64,000 bases of DNA from an uncultured Duodenibacillus sp. (GCA_944390145.1 CALXOY010000027.1:1-64000); one strand, 5' to 3'. Counted from the first letter of the stretch, positions 26,088 through 37,770 are shown. Notes: generated by a model not told the origin, from the sequence alone. A program made the numbers and translations.

Positions 26088-27191
26088 ATGACAGTCAAAG
26101 TGGTGCTCGGCATGAGCGGGGGCGTCGACAGCGCCGTGAGCGCCTGGCTTTTAAAGGAGCAGGGCTATGAAGTCACGGGCGTCTTCATGAAAAACTGGGA
26201 GGACGATGACGACAGCGAATACTGCTCAAGCCGCCAGGATTTTCTTGACGCAGCCGCCGCCGCTGAAAAAATCGGCATTGATCTGGAAGCCGTCAACTTC
26301 GCCAAGGAGTACAAGGAGCGCGTCTTCTCCGAATTTCTGCGCGAGTACCAGGCCGGCCGCACGCCCAACCCGGACGTGCTCTGCAATTCGGAAATCAAGT
26401 TCAACGCCTTCCTCGACTACGCCATGGAGCTTGGAGCCGACCGGATTGCCACCGGCCACTACGCCCGCGTGCGGCACACCGACCGCGGCGTGGAACTTTT
26501 GCGGGGGCTCGACCCCTCCAAGGATCAAAGCTATTTTCTGCACCGGCTCAATCAGAAGCAGCTGGAAAAGGCCGTCTTCCCCGTCGGAGAGCTCTTAAAG
26601 AGCAAGGTGCGCGAGATCGCCCGCATGCTCGACCTGTCGGTGGCCGGCAAAAAGGACTCCACCGGCATCTGCTTTATCGGCGAGCGGCCTTTCCGCGAAT
26701 TTCTCTCGCGCTACCTTCCCATGCACCCAGGCCCCATCCGCACCGATTCCGGCAAGGTGGTGGGCGAACACGTGGGGCTGAGCTTTTACACGCTCGGCCA
26801 GCGCAAGGGCATCGGCGTGGGCGGCAGCCGCGAAGGCACAGGCGAGCCCTGGTTTGTCGCCCGCAAGGATCTGGCCAGCAACACGCTCTGGATTGTGCAG
26901 GGGCACGATCATCCGTGGCTCAACACCCACACGCTGCGGGCGGTCCGCACGAGCTGGATTTCCGGCCGCGCACCCGCGCCCGGCGACGCCGTCACCGTGA
27001 AGACCCGCTACCGGGCCCCCGACGGGGCCTGCCGCATCGCCGCCAGCGCAGACGACTCGATCGACCTCGTCTTTCCCGAGCCGCAGTGGGCCGCCACGCC
27101 CGGTCAGTCGGCCGTGCTCTATCAGGGCGAAGTGTGCCTTGGCGGCGGCTTTATCGACGTGATCGACAACGCCGACATTCCGTCGCTTTGA
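26088..27191 (+). CDS. mnmA: tRNA-specific 2-thiouridylase MnmA
   Basis: Predicted 367 aa from the ATG at 26088 with AAGGA upstream; the frame is open further left but runs through the nap terminator. [13 protein letters not shown] is the ATP-pyrophosphatase loop. CNSEIKF and [12 protein letters not shown] carry the two catalytic cysteines that receive sulfur and attack the t[13 protein letters not shown] is the family's early block. MnmA makes 2-thiouridine at U34 of Lys, Glu and Gln tRNAs. Cytoplasmic and probably monocistronic. Confidence 0.96.
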   Translation: MTVKVVLGMSGGVDSAVSAWLLKEQGYEVTGVFMKNWEDDDDSEYCSSRQDFLDAAAAAEKIGIDLEAVNFAKEYKERVFSEFLREYQAGRTPNPDVLCNSEIKFNAFLDYAMELGADRIATGHYARVRHTDRGVELLRGLDPSKDQSYFLHRLNQKQLEKAVFPVGELLKSKVREIARMLDLSVAGKKDSTGICFIGERPFREFLSRYLPMHPGPIRTDSGKVVGEHVGLSFYTLGQRKGIGVGGSREGTGEPWFVARKDLASNTLWIVQGHDHPWLNTHTLRAVRTSWISGRAPAPGDAVTVKTRYRAPDGACRIAASADDSIDLVFPEPQWAATPGQSAVLYQGEVCLGGGFIDVIDNADIPSL

Positions 27192-27264
27192 AGAACCCTC
27201 CCTCTTAACGCAGATCTCAGTTTTTCGACCTACGATTAGCGCGTTTCAACGATTGGTATGACCC

Positions 27265-28979
<1,715 letters not shown>

Positions 28980-29005
28980 TCCCGCGCCCGTCTGAGACGG
29001 CTGCC

Positions 29006-29036
29006 ATCCCGGGCTGCTGCATGCGGCCCGGGATTT
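29006..29036 (+). terminator. Terminator after hemB
   Basis: Nine-bp stem ATCCCGGGC (29006-29014) with GCCCGGGAT (29026-29034), short T tail. Confidence 0.65.
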
Positions 29037-29132
29037 GCCCGATCGTCTCAAATTTGCCTGCGGCCTCCAGTCCCTGCCCTGCGCGCAGGTAAAGTGTGCG
29101 GCGTCCGGTTTTTTATTTTTCTGCAAATTGCC

Positions 29133-30251
29133 ATGCAGCGCCGCACCCTTCTTGCCTCCTCCGCCTTTCTTGCCGCCGCAGCCGCCGGCCCCCTGCGGGC
29201 CGCCGTGCAGGAGGGCTCGCGCGCCTACTGTGCACTGGGCGCCAAACCCTCGGGCGCAAGGCTCGAGCGCATTCAAGCCTCGCCCCACTTTCGCAACGGC
29301 GCCTTTCAAAACCTCACGCCGGTGACCGACCCCATCGACCGCAACCGCACTTCGGGCATGCTGAAGTTTCTCACCGAAGACCGCACAGGACGCCGGCCGC
29401 TTGACCGGATACCGGCTGTCAAAACCAATCTTGCAGGGTTGCCTGAAGGTCATCTCGTGTGGTTCGGGCACTCGGGTTTTTTCCTGAAGCTTGCGGAGCT
29501 TTCCATTGCCGTGGATCCGGCGCTGCACGCCTGCTCCCCCTTGCCGGGCTTTTTCAAGCCCTTTGCGGGCGCAGACCTCTGCCAGCCCGCCGACATCCCC
29601 GCGCTCGACCTCCTGCTTCTGACGCACGACCATTACGATCATCTGGACATGCTCACGCTGCTTGACCTTAAAAACCGGACAAGCCGCGTGATCTGCCCGC
29701 TCGGGGTGGGCGCACACCTCGAGCACTGGGGGTGGGATGCGTCCATCATCACTGAAATGGACTGGGGCGAAAGCGAGCCGCTCGGGCGCGCCGGACGCAT
29801 CACCTGCGTGCCGGGCCAGCACTTTTCCGGCCGCACGCTGGAGCGCAACCTCACGCTCTGGGCGGGCTTTGTGCTCGAGCTTGCCGGCCTTTGCCTTTAT
29901 CTTTCCGGCGACGGCGGCTATGGTCGCCACTTCCGGCAGGTTGCCGCCGACTTCAAGCGCATTGATCTGGCCATTGTCGAAGACGGCCAGTACAACACCG
30001 CCTGGGCGGGCATCCATCTGATGCCGCCCGCCTGGAAGGCGGCGGTCCATGAACTGCAGCCGCGTGCGGTCATGCCCTGCCACAACGCCAAGTTTGACTT
30101 AAGCCGCCACACCTGGAAGGAGCCGCTCGAAGCCGCGCTCGCCAATGCCCGCGAGCTTGGCGTGCCGCTTGTCATGCCGCTCATCGGAGAGCCTGTGGCG
30201 CTTGACAATCCCGCCTGCGGCAGAGCCCCGTGGTGGCGCAGCATCGCGTAA
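29133..30251 (+). CDS. Exported MBL-fold metallohydrolase (NAPE-PLD/UlaG-like)
   Basis: Predicted 372 aa from the ATG at 29133. The N-terminus MQRRTLLASSAFLAAAAAG looks like a short Tat or Sec leader. The metallo-beta-lactamase motif THDHYDHLD is at residues 164-172; later metal ligands are in GQHFSGR and GDGGYGRHF and in CHNAKFD. Layout WFGHSGFFLKL before the first motif is that of the phosphodiesterase branch (NAPE-PLD-like). The substrate could be a phospholipid or nucleotide ester. No obvious ribosome site; monocistronic, before sbcD. Confidence 0.85.
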   Translation: MQRRTLLASSAFLAAAAAGPLRAAVQEGSRAYCALGAKPSGARLERIQASPHFRNGAFQNLTPVTDPIDRNRTSGMLKFLTEDRTGRRPLDRIPAVKTNLAGLPEGHLVWFGHSGFFLKLAELSIAVDPALHACSPLPGFFKPFAGADLCQPADIPALDLLLLTHDHYDHLDMLTLLDLKNRTSRVICPLGVGAHLEHWGWDASIITEMDWGESEPLGRAGRITCVPGQHFSGRTLERNLTLWAGFVLELAGLCLYLSGDGGYGRHFRQVAADFKRIDLAIVEDGQYNTAWAGIHLMPPAWKAAVHELQPRAVMPCHNAKFDLSRHTWKEPLEAALANARELGVPLVMPLIGEPVALDNPACGRAPWWRSIA

Positions 30252-30341
30252 AACACAAAACCGCGCAGCAAACGGAAACCGGCGTTATATTGACCGCTCT
30301 CCCGGCATTGACCGGACGGCAAAGCCGTCCTCTGTTCACCC

Positions 30342-31571
30342 ATGCGCATTCTTCACACCTCGGACCTTCACCTCGGGAGGTCGCTGTACGGCGCAAGCCG
30401 CGACGAAACCTTCGAAAAGCTCGTGGACTGGCTGACCTCAGTCGTCAAAGCCGAGTCCGTGGACTGCCTGCTCATTGCGGGCGACGTCTTTGACAACACC
30501 ACGCCCTCGCACCGTATGCAGCGCGCCTACTACAGGCTTCTTGCAGCGGTTTGCGCAGCGGATTCGTGCCGGCACGTTGTCGTCGTCGGTGGCAACCACG
30601 ATTCGGCAACGCTTTTGAACGCTCCGCAGGCGCTTCTGGAGGCGCTCAACATCACGGTGGTGGGATCGGCCCGTGAAAACCCCGACGACGAGGCCGTGCG
30701 CATTTGCGACAGTGCGGGCGCCCCTTGCGCCGTGATCGCCGCCGTTCCCTATCTGCGCGAGCGCGACCTGCGCAGCAGCGTGGAAAACGAAACACAGCAG
30801 GACAAAGAGTCGGCCATTGAAAAGGCCACCGCCGCCCACTACCGGGCCGTCATCGACGCCGCCCTTAGCCTCAGAGGCGAGCGCGACATCCCCATCATTG
30901 CCACCGGGCACCTCTTTGCCGCCCGCTGCAGTGCCTCGAGCGCCGAGCGCAGCCTCTACATCGGCAGCCTCGGCGCCGTTTCCGCCGAGTCCTTCCCCGC
31001 CGAAATCGACTACCTCGCTCTTGGCCACCTGCACCGGCCGCAGTGCGTGGCGGGCTGCGAAACCCGCCGCTACAGCGGCAGTCCCCTGGCACTCGACTTT
31101 CCCGAGCGCCAAGAACAAAAAAGCGTCTGCATCATCGAGACGCAGGGCCGCGCCTGCAGCGTGAGGACGCTGCCCGTGCCCGCCTTTGACACGCTCGTTC
31201 AAATCACAGGCGACCGGGAAAAAGTTTTAAAAGAGCTGCGCGAGCTCGCTGACCGCGGCGAGCCGGTCTTTTGCGAAGTGCAGCACACCGAAGGGGTCTT
31301 TGCGCCGGACCTGGCCAACCGCTGCCGCGAAATCGTCCGCGACGGGTGCGTGACGCTTGTGCGCGTGGTAAGCCGCACGGTTGCCGCCGCCATGCTCAAT
31401 GCCGGCGATGTGACTGACAACATTGAATCGGTCACACCCGAAAAAATGTTCGAGCTGCGCCTGACAAAAGAAGCCGCCGCGAGCACCCTGTCTCCGGATC
31501 TGCAGCAGCAGCTTGTTGAGGCCCACGCCGAAATTCTGGAAAACGTCCGACGCGGGGAGAACCAGGCATGA
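30342..31571 (+). CDS. sbcD: SbcD, nuclease subunit of the SbcCD complex
   Basis: Predicted 409 aa. Mre11-type phosphoesterase motifs are all present: SDLHLGRSLYG, AGDVFDN, GGNHDS, ATGHLFA, LGHLHRPQ. With SbcC it forms a Mn-dependent nuclease that opens DNA hairpins and trims protein-blocked ends. Its stop overlaps the sbcC start (ATGA at 31568). Confidence 0.95.
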   Translation: MRILHTSDLHLGRSLYGASRDETFEKLVDWLTSVVKAESVDCLLIAGDVFDNTTPSHRMQRAYYRLLAAVCAADSCRHVVVVGGNHDSATLLNAPQALLEALNITVVGSARENPDDEAVRICDSAGAPCAVIAAVPYLRERDLRSSVENETQQDKESAIEKATAAHYRAVIDAALSLRGERDIPIIATGHLFAARCSASSAERSLYIGSLGAVSAESFPAEIDYLALGHLHRPQCVAGCETRRYSGSPLALDFPERQEQKSVCIIETQGRACSVRTLPVPAFDTLVQITGDREKVLKELRELADRGEPVFCEVQHTEGVFAPDLANRCREIVRDGCVTLVRVVSRTVAAAMLNAGDVTDNIESVTPEKMFELRLTKEAAASTLSPDLQQQLVEAHAEILENVRRGENQA

Positions 31572-34500
31572 GAATTCTGAAACTCCGGCTGCAAAACATC
31601 AATTCCCTGAAGGGCTCCTGGCTCATCGACTTCGAGGATCCCGCCTATGCCGATGGAGGCCTTTTTGCCATCTGCGGGCCGACGGGGGCGGGCAAATCGT
31701 CGCTATTGGACGCCATCTGCGTTGCGCTTTACGGCTGTACGCCGCGGCTTGCGGACATCACCGCCGGCGCCAATGAGGCGATGACGCGCGGCGCGGGCAT
31801 CATGGAAAGCGAAGTGACGTTTTCGGCCCGGGGCGTGCGCTACCGCGCTCTTTTCTCGCAGCGCCGGGCGCGTGAGCGCGCCGACGGCAAGCTGCAGGGC
31901 ATCACCATTGAGCTCAGCCGCTTTGACCCGCAGACCGGAAAATGGCAGATCATTGAGGGCAAGCACAGAAAGCGCTTTAACGAGCAAATCGAAGCCATCA
32001 CAGGGCTGACCTTCAAGCAGTTCACCCGTTCGGTGCTGCTCGCGCAGGGCAACTTCTCGGTCTTTTTGAAAGCCAAGGATGAGGAGCGCGCCCAGGCTCT
32101 TGAAGCGATCACCGGCACCGAAATCTATTCGCAAATTTCGCAGGCGGTTTTTAACCGCCACAAGGCGGAAAAGGAAGCGCTCGACAAACTCAAGCTGCAG
32201 GCGCAGGCCGTAGGCGTCATGCCCGCAGACGAACGGGCCCGCACGCAGCAGGAGCTGCAGCAGGCGCTCGGACAGGTGCGGGAAGTCCAGAGCCAAATCA
32301 AGGCCAAAGAGGCGCTGCGCGAAGCGGTGCAGCTGCGCGACCAGACGGTCAGGCGCCTCAAGGAGGACAAACTTGCGCTTGAAGCCAGCCTCCAGACCTA
32401 TGCTCAGCTTGCCCCTCAGCGGCTTGCCGCAGCTGCCGCCCGCAAAGCGTTGAAACTCGAGCCATTGCGCCGGGAGCTCGAGCGCGCGCAAAGCCGCTCA
32501 AGGGAAGCCTGCGAGCGCAGGACGCTCCTGCAAAACCAGGAGGCGGCTGCGCGCCAAGCTCTGGAACAGGCGAAGACGGACGCCGAGAAAGCCGGAGACC
32601 GGTCAACAGCGCTTGCCGCGAAATTCACGAAACTGCTGGAACTTTTAAAGGTTGTGCGTCCTCTGGACGCCACCCTGCAGCAGGAGACGGCGCAGCTTGC
32701 CGACAAGGAAAAAAGCCGCAGGGAGGAGGAAAAACGTCTTGCCGAAAGCCTGGACAAAAAACAGCGCGACGCCCGCGAGCTCGAAAAGCTTGAAGCTGAA
32801 GCTACTCAACTGCAGACGCTCACGGCTGACGATTCGCTTGCCGCGCGCCTTTTTGCACGCCAGACGGAAATCTTTTCCGCTTTAAGCCAGTATTCCCAGG
32901 CTTTCGACGACAGCACGCGCCGCAGCAAGGAAGTCCGCGAAGCCCGTCGTGCACTTGATCTTGCCGAAGAAAAATTCAACGAAGCTGTGCTCGCGCAGGA
33001 ACCGGCCCGCCAGAAAATCACCGGTGAAGAGGAAAACCTTGCGCAGCTGCAGGCCGAGCGGATCGCGGCCGCGGGCGGCAGGACCCTGAACGCGCTTGCC
33101 GACGAACACAGGGCGCTTGTTGAGAAAACACAGCTTTTAAAAGAACTTCTGCGCAAAATTGAACTAAAAGACGACAAGCTGCAGCAAATTGTCGGCAAAA
33201 CAAAGGAATTAGAAAAAACGCGGAAAGCGCTCGACGCAAAGACGCCGCTCCTGCAAACTCAGCAAAGCCGCATCAGCGCCCTGCAGACATCCATCGAATC
33301 GCTGCAGCAGCTCGAGGAGATGCGCTCGCTGGTGGAAAAATTCAACGACAGCCGCGCTGCGCTCATCGACGGCGAGCCCTGCCCCTTGTGTGGGGCCGTG
33401 CACCACCCCTACGCGCAAGGCAAGCCCGCCGCCCTTTCTGACTGCACGGAAAAGCTTAAAAACGCACGAAAGGAGCTTCGGGAAGCGCAAAAAGCAGAGG
33501 TTGCGCTCGCCCGAGTTCTTGCGCAGATTGAAGGCTCTGCTAAGGCGATCCATGAGGCCCGCGCGGCGCTTGAAGGCGAAGTGCAGTTTCTCGTGCAGTC
33601 CATTCGCAACGACGCCGACGACCTGCTCGTTGCGAGACCCGAACAAAAGGAGGTTCAGGCGCGCATTAAGGCGGCCACCCAGGAAGCCGGCGCAATTGCC
33701 GACCGCATCGCGGCTCTCACGCAGCTCGACGACAAGCGCAATGCGGCTCAAGAGGCGCTGCAAAAAGCAAAGGATGCACTGGAGGCGCAGGCCCGGACCG
33801 TCCGCAAGCTCGAGCAAGCCCGCGGCCGCGCCCAGCAAGCGCTGCAGGGCGCCGAGCATGAAGAAAAAACAGCGGTCAGCCGTCTGCAGACCGTGCGCAC
33901 AGACCTCGAGAATGCCTGCGCAGGACTCATTGAACCGCCGCAGGACGCCGCCAAAGCCGCCGAGTGCAAGGCTGAACTTCAGAGGCTTTTGGCCGAACAC
34001 CAAAAGCGCTGCGAGCGTTTGAGCGAAGTCAGGCGCCGACAAACGGCGCTGCAGGCCGCCGTCACGGAACAAGCCGGCCTTCAGGAGCAGCTGCAGCAGC
34101 GCATTGCCGGGCTTTGTAGGCAGGAAGAACAGGCACGCAGCGAACTTGCCGCAAGCCAGCAAAGGCGCCGTGAGCTTTTTGCCGACAAGTCGCCCGATCA
34201 AGAGGAAGAGGCGCTCAAAAAAGCGTGCGGCCTGGCCTCGGCGGCGCTTGAGGCTGCGCAAAGGAAGTCGCAGGAGCTGCAGGCGCGGTCCAGCGCTCTT
34301 GCCGGAGAGCTTGAAGCGGCCGGCCGTCAACAGCAGACGGAAGCCGCTGCGCTTGAGGCCGCCCAAAAACAATGGAATGCGCAGCGCTCGCTTGCGGGCT
34401 TTGAGGCCGACGCGCTCTGGCAGTCCGCCCTGCTGCCAGAAGATGAAGTCCAACGGCGCGAGCAGCGCGACGCGAGCCTTCTTGAGGAACAGAAAAAGCT

Positions 34501-35281
34501 CGCGCAAGACATCGCGGCCATGCAAAAGGATCTCGAGGGACTATGCGACAAAGCCCGTCCTGAGGTTCAGCTTGAGACGGTTCTTGCAGAAATAGAGGGG
34601 CTTGACGCACGCCTTGCCGCGCTCAACGAGGAGAAGGGTCGGCTTGACGCCAAAATCGAGCGCGATGACGAGGAGCGGGCAAGGCTTGTCGGGCAGCTTG
34701 CCGCCGTTGCCGGTCAGGAAAAGAAGCTTGCCCTCTGGTCGCAGTTAAACGACCTCATCGGCTCGGCCAACGGCCAGAAATACCGGACCTTTGTGCAGTC
34801 CATGACGTTTGAGACGCTGCTTTTTCACGCCAACCGGGCTCTGGCACGGATCTCGCAGCGCTACATCCTCAAAAAGGACGCCGTCTCGCCCTTAAAGCTC
34901 AATGTGATCGACACGTATCAAGGGGGCGTGGAGCGAAGCGCCGACAATCTCTCGGGCGGCGAATCGTTTCTTGTGAGCCTGGCGCTCGCGCTCGGGCTCT
35001 CCGAAATGGCCAGCCGCAGCGTGCGCGTCGAGTCGCTCTTTCTGGACGAGGGGTTCGGGTCGCTTGACCCGGATACGCTCGAAGACGCCATGAATGCGCT
35101 TGCGGCGCTGCAAAGCGAAGGCAAGATGATCGGCATCATTTCGCATGTCGGGGAGGTGCGAGAGCGCATCTCCACACGCATTGACGTGACGCCCGTTTCG
35201 GGCGGCAGAAGCACGCTCTCGGGGCCCGGCGTCACGTCTCTGGATAAGGAAAAGGAGGCAGACCGTGGCAGTGGAAATTGA
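31568..35281 (+). CDS. sbcC: SbcC, SMC-like ATPase subunit of SbcCD
   Basis: Predicted 1,237 aa, slightly above the usual length. Walker A GPTGAGKSS is at residues 37-45. A long coiled coil with high Lys/Glu/Ala/Gln follows, broken by the zinc hook PCPLCG at about residues 604-609, then the second coil. The ABC signature LSGGESFLVSLALALGLSE and Walker B LFLDEGFGSLD close the ATPase. The very low-complexity coils explain the many shadow frames on the other strand. The last 17 bases overlap the CYTH gene. Confidence 0.95.
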   Translation: MRILKLRLQNINSLKGSWLIDFEDPAYADGGLFAICGPTGAGKSSLLDAICVALYGCTPRLADITAGANEAMTRGAGIMESEVTFSARGVRYRALFSQRRARERADGKLQGITIELSRFDPQTGKWQIIEGKHRKRFNEQIEAITGLTFKQFTRSVLLAQGNFSVFLKAKDEERAQALEAITGTEIYSQISQAVFNRHKAEKEALDKLKLQAQAVGVMPADERARTQQELQQALGQVREVQSQIKAKEALREAVQLRDQTVRRLKEDKLALEASLQTYAQLAPQRLAAAAARKALKLEPLRRELERAQSRSREACERRTLLQNQEAAARQALEQAKTDAEKAGDRSTALAAKFTKLLELLKVVRPLDATLQQETAQLADKEKSRREEEKRLAESLDKKQRDARELEKLEAEATQLQTLTADDSLAARLFARQTEIFSALSQYSQAFDDSTRRSKEVREARRALDLAEEKFNEAVLAQEPARQKITGEEENLAQLQAERIAAAGGRTLNALADEHRALVEKTQLLKELLRKIELKDDKLQQIVGKTKELEKTRKALDAKTPLLQTQQSRISALQTSIESLQQLEEMRSLVEKFNDSRAALIDGEPCPLCGAVHHPYAQGKPAALSDCTEKLKNARKELREAQKAEVALARVLAQIEGSAKAIHEARAALEGEVQFLVQSIRNDADDLLVARPEQKEVQARIKAATQEAGAIADRIAALTQLDDKRNAAQEALQKAKDALEAQARTVRKLEQARGRAQQALQGAEHEEKTAVSRLQTVRTDLENACAGLIEPPQDAAKAAECKAELQRLLAEHQKRCERLSEVRRRQTALQAAVTEQAGLQEQLQQRIAGLCRQEEQARSELAASQQRRRELFADKSPDQEEEALKKACGLASAALEAAQRKSQELQARSSALAGELEAAGRQQQTEAAALEAAQKQWNAQRSLAGFEADALWQSALLPEDEVQRREQRDASLLEEQKKLAQDIAAMQKDLEGLCDKARPEVQLETVLAEIEGLDARLAALNEEKGRLDAKIERDDEERARLVGQLAAVAGQEKKLALWSQLNDLIGSANGQKYRTFVQSMTFETLLFHANRALARISQRYILKKDAVSPLKLNVIDTYQGGVERSADNLSGGESFLVSLALALGLSEMASRSVRVESLFLDEGFGSLDPDTLEDAMNALAALQSEGKMIGIISHVGEVRERISTRIDVTPVSGGRSTLSGPGVTSLDKEKEADRGSGN

Positions 35282-35753
35282 GCGCAAGTTCCTGGTCAGG
35301 AACAACAGCTGGCAGGGACAGGGAAAAGAAACCGAAATCCGCCAGGGCTATCTCTCGCGCGACATTGAGCGCACCGTGCGGGTGCGCACGATGGGGCAGA
35401 AGGCGTTTCTCACCATCAAGGGCCGCAATCAAGGCGCCGCGCGCGCCGAATTTGAGTACGAAATCCCCTGCGGCGATGCGCTTTTCATGCTGCAGGAGAT
35501 GGCGCTCAAGCCCGTGCTGGAAAAAACGCGCACCGTGATTGAATTTGCGGGGCACACCTGGGAGGTCGACCGCTTTTTCGGCGACAACGCGGGCCTTGTC
35601 ACCGCTGAGGTCGAGCTTTCTTCAGAGGATGAACCGGTGGAACTGCCCGACTGGGTCGGCCGGGAAGTCACCGGCGTTGTGCGCTACTACAACTCGGCGC
35701 TTTCCGAGAGGTCCTACAGCGCGTGGAGCGAAAAAGAAAAGGCGGGCGACTGA
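35265..35753 (+). CDS. CYTH-domain triphosphatase
   Basis: Predicted 162 aa, GTG start at 35265 with AGGAG 7 bases upstream, overlapping the sbcC end. It opens with EIERKFLV, the ExExK motif of the CYTH fold, followed by RTVRVRTMGQKAFLTIKG, EFEYEIP and WEVDRFFGDNAGLVTAEVEL, giving the alternating Arg/Lys and Glu residues that line the tunnel. Bacterial members hydrolyse inorganic triphosphate or thiamine triphosphate. It may be co-transcribed with sbcDC. Confidence 0.9.
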   Translation: MAVEIERKFLVRNNSWQGQGKETEIRQGYLSRDIERTVRVRTMGQKAFLTIKGRNQGAARAEFEYEIPCGDALFMLQEMALKPVLEKTRTVIEFAGHTWEVDRFFGDNAGLVTAEVELSSEDEPVELPDWVGREVTGVVRYYNSALSERSYSAWSEKEKAGD

Positions 35754-36134
35754 CTACTGGGCGCGGCCCTGATAGCGGCCGTGACGGTCATAAAAACGGC
35801 CGCTGTGGTCCTCCCTGCCGTGGTAGCGGCCATGGGAGTCGTAATAACGGCCGTCGGCGTCCTGCCGCCCTTGGTAGCGGCCCTGCCGGTCGTAGTAGCG
35901 GCCGTTGGCGTCCTGCCGGCCCTGATAGCGCCCCTGGGAGTCGTAGTAGCGCCCGTTGGCATCCTGCCGGCCCTGGTAGCGCCCGTGCTCATCGTAGTAG
36001 CGGCCGGAAGAGTCGACACGCCCCTGATAGCGGCCCTGATCATCGTAAAAGCGCTGATCGGCGGCGTTTCCGACGGCTGCCGTCCATCCAGCGGCAAGCG
36101 TCAGAAGCAATGCCAGCAAATGACGCAGACGCAT
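35754..36134 (-). CDS. Secreted protein built of 17-residue tandem repeats
   Basis: Predicted 126 aa: a signal peptide (residues 1-25, cleavage about GNA/AD) and then 5.8 copies of a 17-residue repeat from residue 28 to the end. The unit is R-[YF]-Y-D-x-x-G-R-Y-Q-G-R-x-D-x-x-G. Tyr, Gly, Arg and Asp dominate, cysteine is absent and there is no other domain. The repeat resembles the YD-type or MORN-like patterns only loosely. A periplasmic or surface binding role is possible. Its stop abuts the CYTH gene stop. Function unknown. Confidence 0.8.
   Translation of the reverse strand: MRLRHLLALLLTLAAGWTAAVGNAADQRFYDDQGRYQGRVDSSGRYYDEHGRYQGRQDANGRYYDSQGRYQGRQDANGRYYDRQGRYQGRQDADGRYYDSHGRYHGREDHSGRFYDRHGRYQGRAQ
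35757..36053. repeat. 51-bp tandem repeats, about 5.8 copies
   Basis: The DNA repeat behind the 17-residue protein repeat; the period is exactly 51 bp and copies differ mainly at two or three variable codons each. In-frame copy-number change would lengthen or shorten the protein without breaking it. Confidence 0.8.
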
Positions 36135-36206
36135 GAGTTATCTCCCCTATTTTGATTTGTCCGGACTGCGCTTTCGCGGGCTGCAGTACGGACGGCTTGA
36201 ACGCAA

Positions 36207-36791
36207 TCAGAGCTCAAAGAGCTTGATGAGCTCGTCGGTGGTCGGATTCTCATCCACAGGGACGTACTCGCCCTTGGAGTTGAGATACACGCCGTAGGGA
36301 ATCGCGCGGCAGCCGCATCTGCGGTGCAGCTTGGTGTTGATCCACACCTTGTTGCGCAGCTCGTAGGAGAGCTTAGACGCGTCATAGCGCAGGCCGCGGA
36401 AGTCGGCATCACGGAAATGCTCATGGTGCTTGAGCAGCATCCCGTACGGATCCTTGTCGGCGAGCATCATGGCGCCCTGCGGTTCGCTGTGCGGATTTAA
36501 AAGCGCCGTCGGGTAGTACATCACGGCGATGCGGTCTTTGATCGGGTCGAGATTGTCCATCAGGCGGATGCAGTCCGGGCACTGGGGGTCAAAGTACACA
36601 TACACGGTTTTTTTGACGTCGGCGGGGGCGTACGAGCGAAAGCCGATGGCGCTTTTGAGCGTTGTCTCGTACATCATCTTGCCGTCCCATTCCAGAGGAA
36701 CCTTGACGGGACGGGCGATGGCGGGCGCTGCACCGGCGGCAAGAGCGGCTGCGGCAAGCCCAAGAGCGGATCGACGGGTAAGAGTCACCAT
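36207..36791 (-). CDS. DsbG/DsbC-like exported thioredoxin-fold protein
   Basis: Predicted 194 aa from the ATG at 36791 with AGGAG 7 bases upstream. The leader TLTRRSALGLAAAALAAG looks like a Tat signal. A thioredoxin-like core has the redox pair in YFDPQCPDCIRLMDNL and a probable cis-proline in RAIPYGVYL. The dimerisation domain of DsbC is absent, so it is closer to the core-only disulfide reductases or isomerases. Two extra cysteines in RRCGCRAIP may form a second pair. Oxidative folding in the periplasm is the likely role. Confidence 0.75.
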   Translation of the reverse strand: MVTLTRRSALGLAAAALAAGAAPAIARPVKVPLEWDGKMMYETTLKSAIGFRSYAPADVKKTVYVYFDPQCPDCIRLMDNLDPIKDRIAVMYYPTALLNPHSEPQGAMMLADKDPYGMLLKHHEHFRDADFRGLRYDASKLSYELRNKVWINTKLHRRCGCRAIPYGVYLNSKGEYVPVDENPTTDELIKLFEL

Positions 36792-36864
36792 GTTTATTCT
36801 CCTCAATAGGATTCAAGCATTATGACGCAGGCGGCAGGGCGCCGCTTGGCGCTTCGCATTTTCT

Positions 36865-37770
36865 TTACGCATTTTTGCGCGGGCGCATCCGGTCAAAAAG
36901 AAAAAGCGCGATGCCCGCCCAGATGAAGCACAGCGGCAACAATTGCCTTGCGCCAAACGGCTCGCCAAAGACAAAGACGCCCAGGGCGACGATGATGCAA
37001 GGCGCCAGATACTGAATGAAGCCCAGGACGCTCAAAGGCAACAGCATGGCGCCGATTGTGAAGGCCATCAGCGGCACGGCGGCCATGAAGCCCGTGGCGG
37101 CAAAGGCGCCCGCCAAGGCCGGGTCCGCGGCCGGCAGAAAATGCGACAGGCCCGCGGCCTGCAAATACACGAGATAGCCCGCCGCAGCCGGCATCATCAA
37201 GAACGTTTCCACAGCCAGCGACAAGGCGGCGTCGACCATCAGCGCCTTTTTGAGCGCCCCGTAGCAGGCCCAGGTGGTGGACACTAAGAGCGCATAGAAG
37301 GGAAAGCCGCCGATGGAAACAACCATGACGGCGACGCCGGCCGCGGCCGAGGCAAGCGCCGCGCCCATGACGGGCGTCACGCGTTCGCGGAAAAAGACGA
37401 TGCCGCAGGCCGCCGTCATCAACGGCGTCAAAAAGGTGCCGATGCCAAGCTCCACCACGTGCCCGTCGATGACGCCCGCCACATTGACCCAGAAATTGAG
37501 CGCCGAGGCCACGGCTGCGGCAAGCAGCAGGGCAAGCTTGCGGCGGCTCTGCAAAATGCCTTTGAGAAAGCCGCCGATGCGCGCACAGCCCGCGAAAAAC
37601 ACAATCCAGGCAAAAAGAAGCACGCCCGTCCAGACGATGCGGTGGGCGATCACCTCCCAGCCGTTTCCAACGCCGTCGAAAAGCGTCCAGAAAAGCGGCA
37701 GGAATCCCCACCAAATGTAAGCGCCAACAGCGAACAAGACGCCTTTTGCAGTTTGCGGCGTTTGCACCAC
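36865..37770 (-). CDS. rarD: RarD-like EamA-family permease
   Basis: Predicted 301 aa with ten membrane helices in two EamA halves, GTG start at 37770 (a second GTG at 37767) with an AAGGGGG site just upstream. The opening KGVLFAVGAYIWWGFLPLFW matches RarD. Members move metabolites or drugs; a chloramphenicol link is only by name. It is divergent from a MarR regulator across a perfect palindrome, which suggests it is the regulator's target. Confidence 0.88.
   Translation of the reverse strand: MVQTPQTAKGVLFAVGAYIWWGFLPLFWTLFDGVGNGWEVIAHRIVWTGVLLFAWIVFFAGCARIGGFLKGILQSRRKLALLLAAAVASALNFWVNVAGVIDGHVVELGIGTFLTPLMTAACGIVFFRERVTPVMGAALASAAAGVAVMVVSIGGFPFYALLVSTTWACYGALKKALMVDAALSLAVETFLMMPAAAGYLVYLQAAGLSHFLPAADPALAGAFAATGFMAAVPLMAFTIGAMLLPLSVLGFIQYLAPCIIVALGVFVFGEPFGARQLLPLCFIWAGIALFLFDRMRPRKNA

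Noticed and set aside
35757..36053. Array of 51-bp repeats as a possible CRISPR
   Set aside because: The repeats are contiguous and in frame within a protein gene, with no spacers.
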